Of a stretch of DNA of 64,000 nucleotides, positions 1 through 11,103 are shown in pieces; positions within the stretch are counted from its first letter, which is position 1, and every line of letters starts with the position of its first letter. The stretch is from Sorghum bicolor. Taxonomy: Eukaryota; Streptophyta; Magnoliopsida; Poales; Poaceae. The DNA is taken from assembly GCF_000003195.3 (NCBI RefSeq), contig NC_012878.2:5026462-5090461 (forward strand), given 5' to 3'. Below the pieces are notes generated by a model. It saw only the letters and a program-made list of their open reading frames with translations. It ran no database searches and was not told the DNA's origin. A program made the position numbers and the translations under genes.

Positions 1-341
1 AACCTAATCTCATTGGTTCATTGTTTTATCATTGATCCAAACACCATAAAAAATTGATCTTCAATTTATCGGCTAACTTTAAAAATATATTACTAAATAT
101 TTTTAAAAATTACACGTTCCCATAGTAGGCTGGAATTTTTGTTTATCCAAACGGCCCATAACCCACGCTAAAATGTCCCCACCCACTGGTGAAGCTTCTG
201 GGCCGTAAATCTCTAGTCCGGCCCATAAGTGACCAGGCTTCAGGCCCATTAGCCCAGCCGACCCAAAGGAAGGAAGGAGAAGAGAAGCAGCAGAGCACAA
301 CGTCGCAAGAACGCGTCGAGGAGAGATCACCACCTACGGCC
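1..341 (+). promoter_or_regulatory. Upstream/promoter region of the NFU4-like gene with site II motifs
   Basis: AT-rich up to about 150, then several GGCCCA/TGGGCC-type motifs before the ATG: near 155 (GGCCCATAACCC), 200 (TGGGCCG), 221 (GGCCCATAAG), 243 (GGCCCATTAG) and 251 (GCCCAGCC). Such site II elements (TCP-binding) are known to be enriched in plant promoters of mitochondrial and housekeeping proteins, which fits the downstream gene. I see no clear TATA box. The transcription start is not determined. Confidence 0.5.
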
Positions 342-3328
342 ATGGCGAGGAGGAGGCTTCTCGCGCTCGCGTCCCGGCTCCATGGGAGGCCTCAGGCGAC
401 GCAGCCTTGGCGGCGACCCCCGCCCCGGTTCCTCTCCTCAGCGGCGTCCGGCCCCCTCGACCGCCTGAAGTCGCCGCCTTTCGCGCGGCCGGGTGCCCGG
501 AACCCCGCCGCCTACCCATGGGATCGATTCGGAGGTTAGGGTTTGCTCTCCCACTTCATCTGTCTTGGTTTAGCGTAAAGGCGTGATTTTTTTTACGGGT
601 CGCGAGGTTGGATTAGCGAATTTGTTTAGGGGTAGGGTGGGTTTCTTCATCTCATCGCTGCTGTGGCCGGCCATTGTGGTGGTAAGGGGATACTCATTTC
701 GTTAGATTAAGGTAGCAATCAGAACTTTTGTATGATTGTTCGTCCGCATTAGCTGTGCCAAATTGTTGGACTTTGATTTGTTGGTGACCTTTTTCTTGTG
801 ACGAATTCTTCGCTGCTGGTACTTGGTCGTGTGCTTAATGTTCTTTAATTGGGAGAAATGAGAACTGTGTCATGTGCAGGAGGGCAGAAGAGGACCATGT
901 TCATCCAGACGCAGTCGACGCCGAACCCGCAGTCACTCATGTTCTATCCTGGAAAGCCAGTTATGGAGGTTGGGAGCTCCGATTTCCCTAATGCTCGGAC
1001 TGCAATGACATCCCCTTTGGCTAAGGCGCTGTTTGCTATTGATGGTATATTTATGCCTCTGTGCATTTGCTTTTGTACTTCTACAAACTTTATTTATATT
1101 CAGTTAGTTACTCTACATGTTCCAGTTCTTGAAACATTGGTCGGGTTATATTAATGAGCTGTTTGAATTTTATAACTTGGTGCTAATAACAGTTTCCAAT
1201 GCTAAACAATAGGGTTTTCTCTCTTTTTGGTCAGTTCTTAATTTTCCTTCTCAGTTTATCTTTTATCATTAGCTATGTAGTTTAGCTCCAACAAAAACCA
1301 TCCAGTCATAGACTCATAGCTGAAGAAGAGATTTTAAAGTTACCATCCTAAGCCTTACTCAGATTCCATAGAGAAATTTAGTGAAGTGGACAAAAGACCA
1401 CTATTGATAGCAGTATTGAGCATTGGGATGGTGAAGTATAAAGTAGTGTCGAGCCTGATACAAGAAAGAGTTCAATTTCGGAATTTCTTGCATTAAGTGT
1501 CATAGTCTTTTACTGTTAACTCTTTTGAGACAACATTCAAACATTGGAATCTCTATGCAGGAGTAACCAGGATCTTCTTTGGATCTGATTTTGTTACTGT
1601 TACAAAATCAGAAGAAACTTCTTGGGATTACCTCAAACCTGAGGTTTTTGCTGCTATAATGGACTTTTACTCATCTGGACAACCACTTTTTCTGGACTCA
1701 AATGCTGCAGCTTCTATGGACACAGCAATTCATGAGGTACTCAACTAGTTTCTGTAAACTACCCGTCCTGCATTTTGTTTTCCTTTTCTTGCTTTTCTGA
1801 ACTTCCCTGTCTACTCTGGCATTTTATTATCACAATACCTGAAACTCATATGCTTTATATTGTAACAGAGAAAACCTGTAGGGATAGTTTCCTTGATGTT
1901 CTAACTTCTAATAACATTGCAAATGGGAAAATGGGTTGCCTATTGAGGCAGCATGTAAAGTGTACAGGACTGTACTGGGTCTAGGCAAGATATGGTAGGG
2001 ATGCCCACACATGCCATATTCAATAGTAAATATCTGCGGAAGTATGTACTACATGAAAAAGTATAGATTAGGAGTGCAATAAAATGAAACTCCATTTATG
2101 CCATGATTGAAGTTGCTTAACTTTGCTTCATTTTGAATGTTTGGATTAAATCCTGTATGTCCGCCTTCACCTATAGGTAGGTGTAAAATGGAATTGTTAC
2201 TATTGCATGACTTCTTTCTGTAGGAATTGCTTAAATGCTTCTTGAATGTGTTGAGTCAGTCCTGTATGTGCACCAGTTGGTAGAAATAATAGGATTGCAA
2301 TGATCATCAACTCATATGAAGATGTGACCTGTTATGATGAGATATAGAGTGATACTATTGACTCTTTGCACTACATCGCCTCAGAATCTAATTCTAGTAA
2401 TCTATAATAGAGCTATACTTACCCAAAAAAAATGTTTTGAGATCCTGAATCCTCGTATTAGACTAAGAGTCCATGATGTTACCTAGCACAACATAGTAAC
2501 ATACATTTCAAAATCAAATATATGATATGTTATACTGAATCTTTCTTGCACTGTTTCCTCCTAGGATGATTCAGAAATAGTTGCCATGATAAAAGAATTA
2601 TTGGAGACTCGCATTCGACCAGCTGTTCAAGATGATGGTGGTGACATTGAATACCGAGGATTTGATCCGTGAGTCTTTCCCTCCCTCCCCTCTCATGCGG
2701 TCTGCTATTAAGAATTTGGTTTCCTTGTCTCACTAGAACACTATCCTTTCAGAGAAAACGGGATAGTTAAGCTTAAAATGCAAGGTGCCTGCAGCGGCTG
2801 TCCAAGTTCATCAGTCACATTGAAGTCTGGGATAGAAAACATGCTTATGCACTATGTGCCTGAGGTGATATTAAGTGATTTATTCTGTTCTTTGCTGATG
2901 TTCCCTAATGCTTGTGGCTCAAAAAATGTTCTCTATTTGATATCTAGAATGTGAAGTGATTTATTTAATTCTTGCTGCTGTTCCTTAATGCATGTGGCTC
3001 AAAAAATGTTCTCTGTTTGACAACTAGAATGTGAAGTGATTTATTATGTTCGTGCTGCTGTTCCTTATTCCTTAATGCCTGTAGCTCAAAAAATGTTCTC
3101 TATTTGATAACTAGAATGGTTGTCATTTGGTCACATTCAGGAAATTAGTTCCTATAGCAACTGTTCCTTATGATTGTTTTCTCTTAACTATTCATTGATC
3201 CATCTATTCCCATTGGCAATTCTCAAGACTTCAATTATGCTAATTTGTCATATTGCTTCCATAAATGACAGGTGAAAGGAGTAGAGCAGGAGTTTGATGG
3301 TGATGAGGAAGCTGAACTGGCTGGATAG
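342..3328 (+). CDS. NFU4: NifU-like Fe-S scaffold/transfer protein, mitochondrial (NFU4/NFU5 type)
   Basis: Six exons join in frame to 268 aa: 342-534, 880-1044, 1561-1736, 2565-2668, 2753-2864, 3272-3328, all GT-AG. Residues 1-64 are rich in Arg/Ala/Ser (start [15 protein letters not shown]), like a mitochondrial presequence. The Nfu N-terminal domain starts at [18 protein letters not shown]. The C-terminal NifU domain ([20 protein letters not shown]) carries the CSGC (CxxC) motif in [16 protein letters not shown], which in this family binds a [4Fe-4S] cluster. Family knowledge: NFU4/5 act late in mitochondrial Fe-S assembly and pass clusters to clients such as lipoyl synthase. The ATG at 342 is the first that gives a presequence. 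The length is close to plant homologues. The domain content is certain; the NFU4 versus NFU5 name is by similarity only. Confidence 0.93.
2873..3117 (+). repeat. Three tandem ~80-bp repeats in NFU4 intron 5
   Basis: Units start at 2873, 2954 and 3034. Each reads AAGTGATTTATT, then a TGCTG-TTCC block, then GGCTCAAAAAATGTTCTCT and CTAGAATG. They differ by a few substitutions, and the third has a small insertion. The array lies wholly in the intron and leaves the splice sites untouched. Confidence 0.85.
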
Positions 3329-3587
3329 ATGGAGTGAGAGTTCTTACAGGTTTTTGAGGGTCAACACAGCCTCTTCAAATGTTATACCAACTTTCACGTA
3401 CGATGTTTCCCGGTATTTCTACATCCCAGAAAGGTTATCCATATGTTTCCTTTTGAGAGACCAGGAATGGCCTTAGCATTTACAGTGATTAGCAGCCAGC
3501 ACCGATCCTGATGTATGCAGGACACAGGCTATCATAGATAGCAGAGGCGTCAGTAGTCTTAACCAACATCAGTTGCACTAGGATCCG

Positions 3588-3593
3588 AATAAA
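3588..3593 (+). terminator. Putative poly(A) signal AATAAA of NFU4
   Basis: AATAAA lies 260 nt after the stop codon and is the clearest near-upstream element in the 3' flank. Confidence 0.5.
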
Positions 3594-4601
3594 ATGATAC
3601 AGTGAATGTCTCTTTTATTTTTGCTGCACTTCTGTATATATCTGAGCATGTCTAAGCAATTACGAAGGTATCAAATTTAGTATGACAAATACTTGGGAAT
3701 AATTTGACGGGGTTGTTTTGCTTATACCTGATGATAGTCCTATCATCAATCAGTTATATTGCTTCTGTGGTGGTTTGAATATCCCAATTTTATTTTTCTA
3801 ATTTGGTTGGTCATCTAAAGATGCCAGAACTTTTTTTTCCTGTTGGTGTGGCAGAAGTGGCCCTGTTCGGCTGTGGCTGCAGCCGCTTTTTCTACGGTAA
3901 TTTGTGAGCGCAGAAAAAGCAGCTGTGGCAGCTATGTTTGCCACATAAAAACACAGGTGAAAAAAAAAACTTTCTTTTGCATCTGAAATGGGACGCATAG
4001 ATCAATTGTATCCACTTCGATCTTTTATTACACATGAAGAAGGGCGATGCCTGCTTTTGATCACCCATCTTCAATCAAGGAGTAACAAAGAACATACACA
4101 GGAATTAATCAGGGGGGGGGGGGGATAAAACACATACATTGGCAATGAAAGAAGAAAAAAATGTAAAGGAAAAAATAATAATAATGGAGAGAGACATGGG
4201 AGTGAGGCAAAAGGGCCTCTTATACACAGCTAATCACAATTAAGGAGCCTATCAACAACAACAACAACAGGGACAAGGACCACCATCCATCTTACCATGT
4301 AGGGCAAACATGCCTTCCCAATAAGTCAACTTCATCACTTTCGGATTCGAACATGACACGACACGACACAGCGAGATCATTAGGTCTGCAGCAGCAGCAC
4401 AAGAGGTGGGTGAATCCAAAAAACAAATCCAGCCAGCCCTTCAACATCAGCTTCATCCATCCTGGAAAGAGGCCATCTTTTCTTGATAATCCAGGAAAGT
4501 TACATGGTTGGCTTGGAACCACTGGGTGGTCTGCTTTGTGTTTCTTGTGTGTCCTGTATATGTACACAATTTGAGCAGGGTGGTGCTGAGATGAGATCCT
4601 C
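3594..4601. other. Convergent 3' flanks of NFU4 and GATA genes
   Basis: No gene seen. The stretch holds a poly-G run near 4111-4124 and a short CAA repeat near 4252-4270. The part from about 4200 to 4601 is probably the 3' UTR of the GATA gene on the minus strand. Confidence 0.5.
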
Positions 4602-6054
4602 CTAGCCATGTAGCAGAGTGGATCTGGATGAGGAGGACAAGGCCATGAGCAGGATTGCGGCCTCCTCCACTCCCATCAGGACCCTCCGTTTCTTCACCAC
4701 TTGGAGGTTGCTACTTTTGGTGTTGTTCTCTTTGACGACTGCACTTGTTGCTTGACTGTGACTCTGATCTTGATCTTGATGTTGTTGTTGTTGTTGTTGC
4801 TGCTGCTGCTGCTGCTGCTGTTGTGGCGTCTGCGGCTGCGCCTGGTTTTGCTGTGGTTTCTTGGTGGTGTCAAGACCAAGTTCTTGCCTCCGCTTCTTCC
4901 TATACCGGATCCCGCACGCGTTGCAGAGCGACTGCAACCAAATCAAATTAACAAGATTGCTTAATGCTCATCGAAAACGTTACATAGATCCCGCGATCAC
5001 TAGCTAGTGGCACTTGTCATTTCTTATAAATTTGTTTTTGTGCTGATTGCTTTGCTCTGTTGATTGCTGGTACTGGATAGGAACGAACAACTGTGATGGA
5101 GATATGTATGGATGCTCCTAGCTAAACAATAGTTTGGAGCAATTCATATAAAAAAATGAGATTAGGAACTAGTAGTACTCTAGTAGGAGGGTATCAGGGA
5201 AGCTAGCTTGCATTGTCTTCCCCCCAATTTTTTTAAGCGTTCACACACTAGCTAGGGGGATTTGGCTGGGGGGTGGGAGGTTAGCACCGTTGCTTTGCTT
5301 GGAACAGCTCACCTAACCACCACCACCCTAGCGGGCGGAGCGGAATCAATCAAAGCGGCGGCGGCAGCCGACGTGCCTTATTCGTTAAGCTTATCAGCCG
5401 AATTTGCTAGTTATTCAGTATTGTTTTTTTATCATAAAAATATCTCATAAAAATCAGCCAACAGTATTTTCTGTCATGGCTTATCAGACAAGCGAACAAT
5501 TGATCGCTAGTCTCCTAAATCCAAATTACTACCAAACTAGAGCATCAACTTGCTATGTGATGTGTTGTGATCATCCCTTTGAGTCAGTACTGTGCAATAA
5601 TCGCCACTAAGATCGAAGAGGTGGTCGGCGGGGATCGATCGGTTGCTCCGATCGCCTCCAGGGAACAGAGAAAGAAGTGGAGAGAGAGAGAGAGAGAGAG
5701 AGAGAGCAGCGGCGGCGGCTAGCTTACCCTGGGTCCCGTCGGGCCGCCGCGCCACATGGGAGTCGCGGTGGTGCGGCACTCGACGCAGCACGGCCTCCCC
5801 GCCTCCGCCACCGGCGCGATCCCGATCACCTGAAGGAGCGCGCGAGAGACCAGGCAGCCAGCCAAGGAGATGATCATCAGGCAAAAGTCCAAAAATCCAA
5901 AAAAAAAAAAAAGAAGATGCTTTCCTCTTCTCCTTAGCATATGTATGTAGTACAAGAAACAGAGGATATATAGGAGAGGATAAGAGCTGCTGTTGATCAG
6001 GACCAACGAATTAACCTTGTGATGCTGATGCTCGGCGGCGGAATCCATCATCAT
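4602..6054 (-). CDS. B-class LLM-domain GATA zinc-finger transcription factor (GATA15/16/17-like)
   Basis: Three exons read on the minus strand: 6054-6016, 5829-5728 and 4931-4602, giving 156 aa. The zinc finger is split between exons 2 and 3: CVEC at residues 28-31 and CNAC at 50-53 give the plant C-x2-C-x18-C-x2-C spacing, with the WRGGPTGP loop. A basic tail follows (GIRYRKKRRQELGLD), then a run of about 14 Gln, and near the C terminus EEAAILLMALSS, the LLM motif of B-class GATAs. There is no HAN domain, so it resembles the short GATA15/16/17 group rather than GNC/GNL. Family role: nuclear DNA binding at GATA sites, linked to greening and cytokinin/light responses. Three adjacent ATGs (6054, 6051, 6048) are possible starts. 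Confidence 0.92.
4777..4822 (-). repeat. CAG/CAA microsatellite encoding poly-Gln in the GATA protein
   Basis: A triplet run in exon 3 encodes about 14 consecutive Gln on the minus strand, mixing CAG and CAA codons. It is likely polymorphic in length between accessions. Confidence 0.85.
5375..5499. mobile_element. MITE in GATA intron 2
   Basis: A ~125-bp AT-rich element with imperfect terminal inverted repeats: left GCCTTATTCGTTAAGCTTAT, right (reverse complement) ATTGTTCGCTTGTCTGATAA. The inner sequence CAGCCAACAGTATTTT is familiar from a common grass MITE family. No clear target duplication was identified. Confidence 0.6.
5680..5706. repeat. (GA)n microsatellite in GATA intron 2, next to exon 2
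   Basis: A pure GA/CT run of about 27 bp lies about 20 nt from the exon 2 donor (minus strand), just inside the intron. Confidence 0.9.
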
Positions 6055-6161
6055 CTCTGACTCTGGCCGATCGATCGATCCTGCTGCGTCGATCTCGTCG
6101 AGGCGGCTCCGTGCTGTCGATCTCCCGCTCTGTTTCTTGGAGAGAACGTACGTGAGCTGTG

Positions 6162-6207
<46 letters not shown>

Positions 6208-6516
6208 CAGAGGGGCGTGGACTGGAGCAGTGGAAGGTTGGGGGAAATGGAAGATGATGGTGGTGGAGAGACGAGTCGAGCGGCAGAGACGAGTGTGGAA
6301 GCAAGAGCCACGCCACAAGGACGTAATAAGGGACGACGACGGAGAGCCGGAGAGAGATAGGGCTGCGCCGTGGGGCCCACACAGGGCCCAGGGGGAGGGG
6401 CAGCAGGTGTTTAGAGACGCCGTGGTCACTCAAACCATGTGTAAGCCAAGTGTTTAAAGATTATTAGGTTTGATCCACCATTTCTTTCTGTGTAACCGCA
6501 CAAGAAAATAGTTAGG
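6055..6516 (-). promoter_or_regulatory. 5' UTR/promoter of the GATA gene with (CT)n tract
   Basis: On the minus strand this lies directly upstream of the ATG. It contains a (GA/CT) run of about 44 bp at 6164-6207. CT-rich 5' leaders are common in plant genes and bind GAGA-binding proteins. The exon-1 frame stays open up to about 6429, but the translation is low-complexity Ser/Leu from the CT tract and is not treated as coding. Confidence 0.45.
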
Positions 6517-6779
6517 TACCCCCTCCGTCCTAAATTACAATTCATTTCAAGAATCTTAGAGTGTCAAAACATCTCAAGTTTGATCAAAATGTATAAGAAA
6601 AACTACAAAGATTTATAACATTAAATAGATATACTATGAAAATATAATTAATGAAGAACCTGATAATACTTAGTTGGTATCATAAATGTTATTATCCTAT
6701 CATATAAATTTGATCAAATTTGAGATGCTTTGACTCTCCAAAATTCTTGTAATGACTTATAATTTGGATGGAGGAAGTA
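6517..6779. mobile_element. Stowaway-type MITE
   Basis: 263 bp including TA target sites at both ends. The left end is CCCCTCCGTCCTAAATTA, and the right end reverse-complements to CTTCCTCCATCCAAATTATA. The TIRs continue imperfectly for about 50 bp. The CTCCCTCCGT-type terminus with TA duplication is diagnostic of Stowaway/Tc1-mariner MITEs. Confidence 0.85.
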
Positions 6780-7877
6780 GATAATAAAAGCTAAGAATTT
6801 ACTAACTGTTAGAGTATCCCGAGAATTTCCAAAATCTACTCTCAATCTTGAGAAAAAAAAACATTAAAAGTATACACACGCATGTATGGATTGTCCAATC
6901 TCGAGGTGGACGGATCACTTGCCCTACTTATTATTCCTATGTCCTTCCACCTTTAGATTGACGGATCGATACACATATGTATATATCCACGTGATTTGAT
7001 CAATTTCTCCTAGTGCGGAAGGACTGAAAGTTGTGATAGAGAATTGTTGGGGAGAACATTTTTTTTCAATCTTGCCAAAAAAAAAGATTCAAAGTGGGTT
7101 TCATAAACTCTTGAAGATACTCTTAAATTAGCTAGTTATTAGTAGGGATTGTGTAAATCCTTCTGCTAATATAAGCTAGACGGTTAGACGATAGTTGGAC
7201 GAAGGTGTGCATAAACCATTAGCACCCTTTCATGCACTAGCAGTTTAGACTTCCGTTTGTTTGTCTTATAACTTGTATTTTTTCTACCAGTCAGCAGCGT
7301 TTTTTTCTCATAATAAATCAATAAGCAAAACAGACTTGTTTGGATTTGTAGTGTACCTACTAATTTTTAGCTGCTAATAACTTTTTTTTTACTAAAGGGT
7401 CTCATACACAAATTACGTCTTGTCTGCCCGTGTGCAATACATTCAGTTCACGTGCCAAGCGAGGTCCTAGAGAACATTCTGAACCCACAGTGGTGACGTC
7501 GCATAGCTAGGCAAACCACCACACACATTAGGGTGCTGCTAAGTGTCTTTATCCATCAGTTTCCAATCTCCCGTTCTCTATACTCGGCACCGGAGGCGTG
7601 TTAAGACTCACAAGTTATTAGTTGTTTGCTTGCCTAGTCATTCAGCCCTACCCACTCAGCGAAACAGAGTCTGAATTTTGGCATGTTCCCAGATGTAGTA
7701 TTTATATGTAATTAAGTACTAGATCAGAGTAATTAGTTCCCAACAAGCGCATATACATACTTAGGCGCCCGTTCGGTTAGGCGTTCCTGACCGTTCCAAG
7801 CCAAGCCGGGACGAATTACATACTCAACCCCTTGCCACATCACCAAACTGATCAGAACATCACATGGCAACAACAAA
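6780..7877. other. Intergenic, AT-rich; one weak MITE relic
   Basis: No gene seen. Around 7251-7345, CGTTTGTTTGTCTTATAACT...CAATAAGCAAAACAGACTTG resembles a degraded copy of the MITE family found in GATA intron 2. The rest shows no recognisable structure. Confidence 0.4.
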
Positions 7878-8114
7878 GGCTTTGTTTGGATGACTTTTTT
7901 TTTAAAGTTTGACACTGTAGCACTTTTGTTTGTATTTGACAACTATTGTTCAATTATGCACTAACCAGGCTCACAAGATTCGTCTCACAAATTACAGACA
8001 AGCTGTGCAATTAGTTATTTTTTATCTATATTTAATGCTCTATGCATGTGCCACAAGATTCAATGTGATGAGAAATTTTGAAAAGTTTTTACATTTCGGT
8101 TGTACTAAATAAGG
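7878..8114. mobile_element. MITE of the GGCTTTGTTTGG family
   Basis: About 237 bp with imperfect TIRs: left GGCTTTGTTTGGATGA, right (reverse complement) GCCTTATTTAGTACAAC. Read on the minus strand, the inner blocks CACATTGAATCTTGTGGCAC and ATTGCACAGCTTGTCTGTAA match a very common grass MITE family. It is non-coding. Confidence 0.75.
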
Positions 8115-9473
8115 CAAAAAAATATATATGGACATCTTGATCGCTTTGCTCGACTGGCGGCGCCACACGAGTTTCAGAGCACGGGAATCGAGCACACACA
8201 GCAGGGGCATCTAGTAGACGATTATCAATTTGTCAACAAAAAAAAAACACTGTGGAATGCAGGGTAAGCAGGAGGAAACCGGCAAAAAAAAAAAATCCAA
8301 ATCATTGCTCTGCGCACGCTTAAACAATGGCAACATTAGTTGATTGATTAAAGTAAACCGACCAGGCCGGCTGACACCCCACACACAACACGAAAGTATA
8401 GCAGCGTTAATAGACGACCAGACAGACACCTCAAAACTGGCCGGCCGGAGCACAAATTTTAAGGATCGGGCAGCCGCAAGGAAAGGATGCACGCATGAAA
8501 TGAGAAGGAAGAACCAACGTGCCTGCCGGAAGGAAGAAAGAAAGGAGGGAGGGAGGGAGGGAAAGGTGTCAAAGCACTCACTCCAACAGGGATATCAAAG
8601 AAGAATTAGCGCGAAACAGGGGGCCATCCTATCCCATCCAGGACGGATGTTAGTATGATGAGAGCAGCTTTTTGTGAGACAGGGACAGCTGAAAAAAAAG
8701 GATATGGAATCTTTACACTACACCTCAGAAAAAAAGGAGAGAAGAAAGATGATGCCAAGTAGTTTAAACAAGTGTCAGTCAACTGCAGAGTCATTGTTGA
8801 CAACAAAAATAAAAGTGAAAATGCAGAGAGTCATTGCTAACTTTAACTGCAGGCAATACATAGAATAGAAGGTGCTGACTTATAAGACACTCGCCCCCCC
8901 CCCCCCCCAAAAAAAAAAAAAGAGACAGTATGCATGAGACCAACATAGATGAGAAATGGTAATTCCCTATTGTTCTAGAATACAACGGATTTGAGTTTAC
9001 CATCAGTCAAACTTTGCTAGGTTTGACCAAAATTTGTAGAAAAAGAGAGAGTAAATATTTGACATGTTGGATTCATTAACAAATATGCTTTCATAATTTT
9101 ACATCTTTTATCAATATATGGGTAGATGTTAATATTCTTCAATATATATTTATTAGTCAAATTCAGTATATAGGTTCATTTAGAATAATTTAAAACAGAG
9201 CAGAAAGGAAGAGAGGGGGAAGGGGGCAAAGAACGGAATGAAGAGGGAGCAGGCGTTTCATTTAGCATTGTTAGATACATTATTATCAGATATGTGTTTT
9301 CATGATTCACATTTTTAATTAATGCAATAGATGTCCATATTCTTCTCTGTATATTCATTATAGTATTTTAGAAAAGAAGTAGAAAGGAAGAGGGGCAAAG
9401 AACGGAATAAATGTTAGTTTCTCCGTCCGTCCAACCAATCAACAAACCCAAAGCTGTTTTGTCCCTTCCTTTA
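8115..9473. other. Intergenic with homopolymers and Stowaway-like relics
   Basis: A poly-C run (8894-8908) is followed directly by poly-A (8909-8921). The pieces 9004-9176 and about 9250-9365 share an AT-rich block (CTTTCATAATTTTACAT / TTTTCATGATTCACATTTT) and a purine block (AGAAAGGAAGAG...GGCAAAGAACGGAAT), suggesting a duplicated Stowaway-like relic. No gene seen. Confidence 0.4.
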
Positions 9474-9612
9474 GGCTTTGTTTGGATGTTGTTGGATTGA
9501 CCTCAATCCACATGTGTTGGAGTGGATTGGGGTGGAATTTAGTTCAAGTTCCACTCCAACCCACCTCAACACACGTGGATCGATATAAATCCGACTACAT
9601 CCAAACGAGGTC
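9474..9612. mobile_element. Tourist (PIF/Harbinger) MITE, 139 bp
   Basis: TIRs are GGCTTTGTTTGGATGT on the left and, as reverse complement of the right end, GACCTCGTTTGGATGTAG. It is flanked by a 3-bp TTA duplication (9471-9473 and 9613-9615), the Tourist signature. Confidence 0.85.
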
Positions 9613-11103
9613 TTATGGTGGGGGCATCCATCCTCTATTCCATGGAGTAACAAGGCAACCCATTCGTCCCAAGTACTACTACACCAAAGCTTGAATGAAA
9701 AGGGCAGACATATGCAGCAGGTGTGGAACAAAACAAATGGAGACAGCAGAGGAAAGGTGGAAACAAAAGCGGAGCACACAGCCCATGCCTCCATTGCCTA
9801 TTGCCTCCTCCCACCTTATCATTGTCGCAGCAGCGATGAGACGACTACGGCAAATGACACACCAGACATAGCTAAGCATAACAGGAAACCGGAAACAATC
9901 CGCAGCCCCAACCATATATGGCGCCCCCACATGTATGCCAATCATTGGGGCCAATGGGCTGCCAGCATGATTGGGAAGAGATTAGTCGCAATCATCATTC
10001 GCCCACCCCTCAACAAACTAGAGTAGTACAGCGGAGCAGCGGAGAACATCGAATGCCATTTGCCATCATAAAAGCATTGCCACGGTGAGAGGACATCGAG
10101 GAAGTTCCACGCCGGAATCGCAAACCCAATTGCACAGTTTTATAAATACTTAATAAAACATGCACGATATATATATCTGATGAAACAGAGCCAACATGCA
10201 CGGAATTTCTTCTTTGATTTCATTCCATTCAGTTGCTACACCATAATTCTCAATGGTTTTATCATGGCCATACAACGATAAATCAGGTTCCACCATAAAA
10301 CTAGGAACCATATACTGATAACCTCATATAAAAAATGTCTCACAAATACCCCCTGGCCTTCTATTTCTATTGTTCTAGATAAGCATGGAACAACTTTCAG
10401 ACAACGGTGGCAAATACAAAAGCAAGGAAACAAGACAAGTGACTACAACAGACAAGACATGACCAACCAACCACAAAACCTGTGTATAATTAATACACAA
10501 TAATAAACCAATGAAATTAGACTCGAGAGACCAGAATGGGGACTCCAAAAAAACCCATTTGACATTATGTCTTATAAGTTGTGCCAATACTCATTGCAAC
10601 ATGTTATACAGCACAGGAACCGCTTTGACAAAAACCGACACATTCCCTATCTTTCAAGGTTCTTTCTACCTCATCAAACAGGTAAAAACAATATAATCCA
10701 TTCATGCTATATAGGAGGAGGCAAAACCCAAACTCCCGACAACACCTGCGACTCCATGCCTCCCACCATTAGGTGGTGGTGGGAGCAAAGAGCCCAAATG
10801 ATCCAACCCGCTGACCTTGAAGACTGACCACTGACCAAGCTGCACCACTGGTGATGCAGCCCTAGGACTGACCCTGTTGCTGACTGGGACTGACTTGACC
10901 GACTCCCTGAGACCAGACCAATGGGACCCAACCACGACTTGGACGACGCGACTACCCCACCTCTGACTAGCCCCAAGCACTAGCCAAGGCATAATGGCAC
11001 AGCCGCCATTCCAAATGGGCATCTGCATGTACAATATCACATCAGAAATCAGAATGTTCATACCACCCATTTTTTACTCAAGACCACTAGAGAGAGCATA
11101 CCT
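9613..11103. other. Intergenic and 3' flank of the importin alpha gene
   Basis: No gene seen. The several hundred bases below 11104 are probably the importin 3' UTR on the minus strand. Short open frames here are not conserved-looking. Confidence 0.4.

Noticed and set aside
4701..4964. Leu-rich plus-strand reading frames over the GATA exon 3
   Set aside because: They are the antisense of the CAG/CAA poly-Gln tract.
6055..6429. In-frame N-terminal extension of the GATA protein
   Set aside because: The frame is open but consists of CT-repeat-derived Ser/Leu and other low-complexity sequence. GATA15/16/17 proteins start just before the finger.
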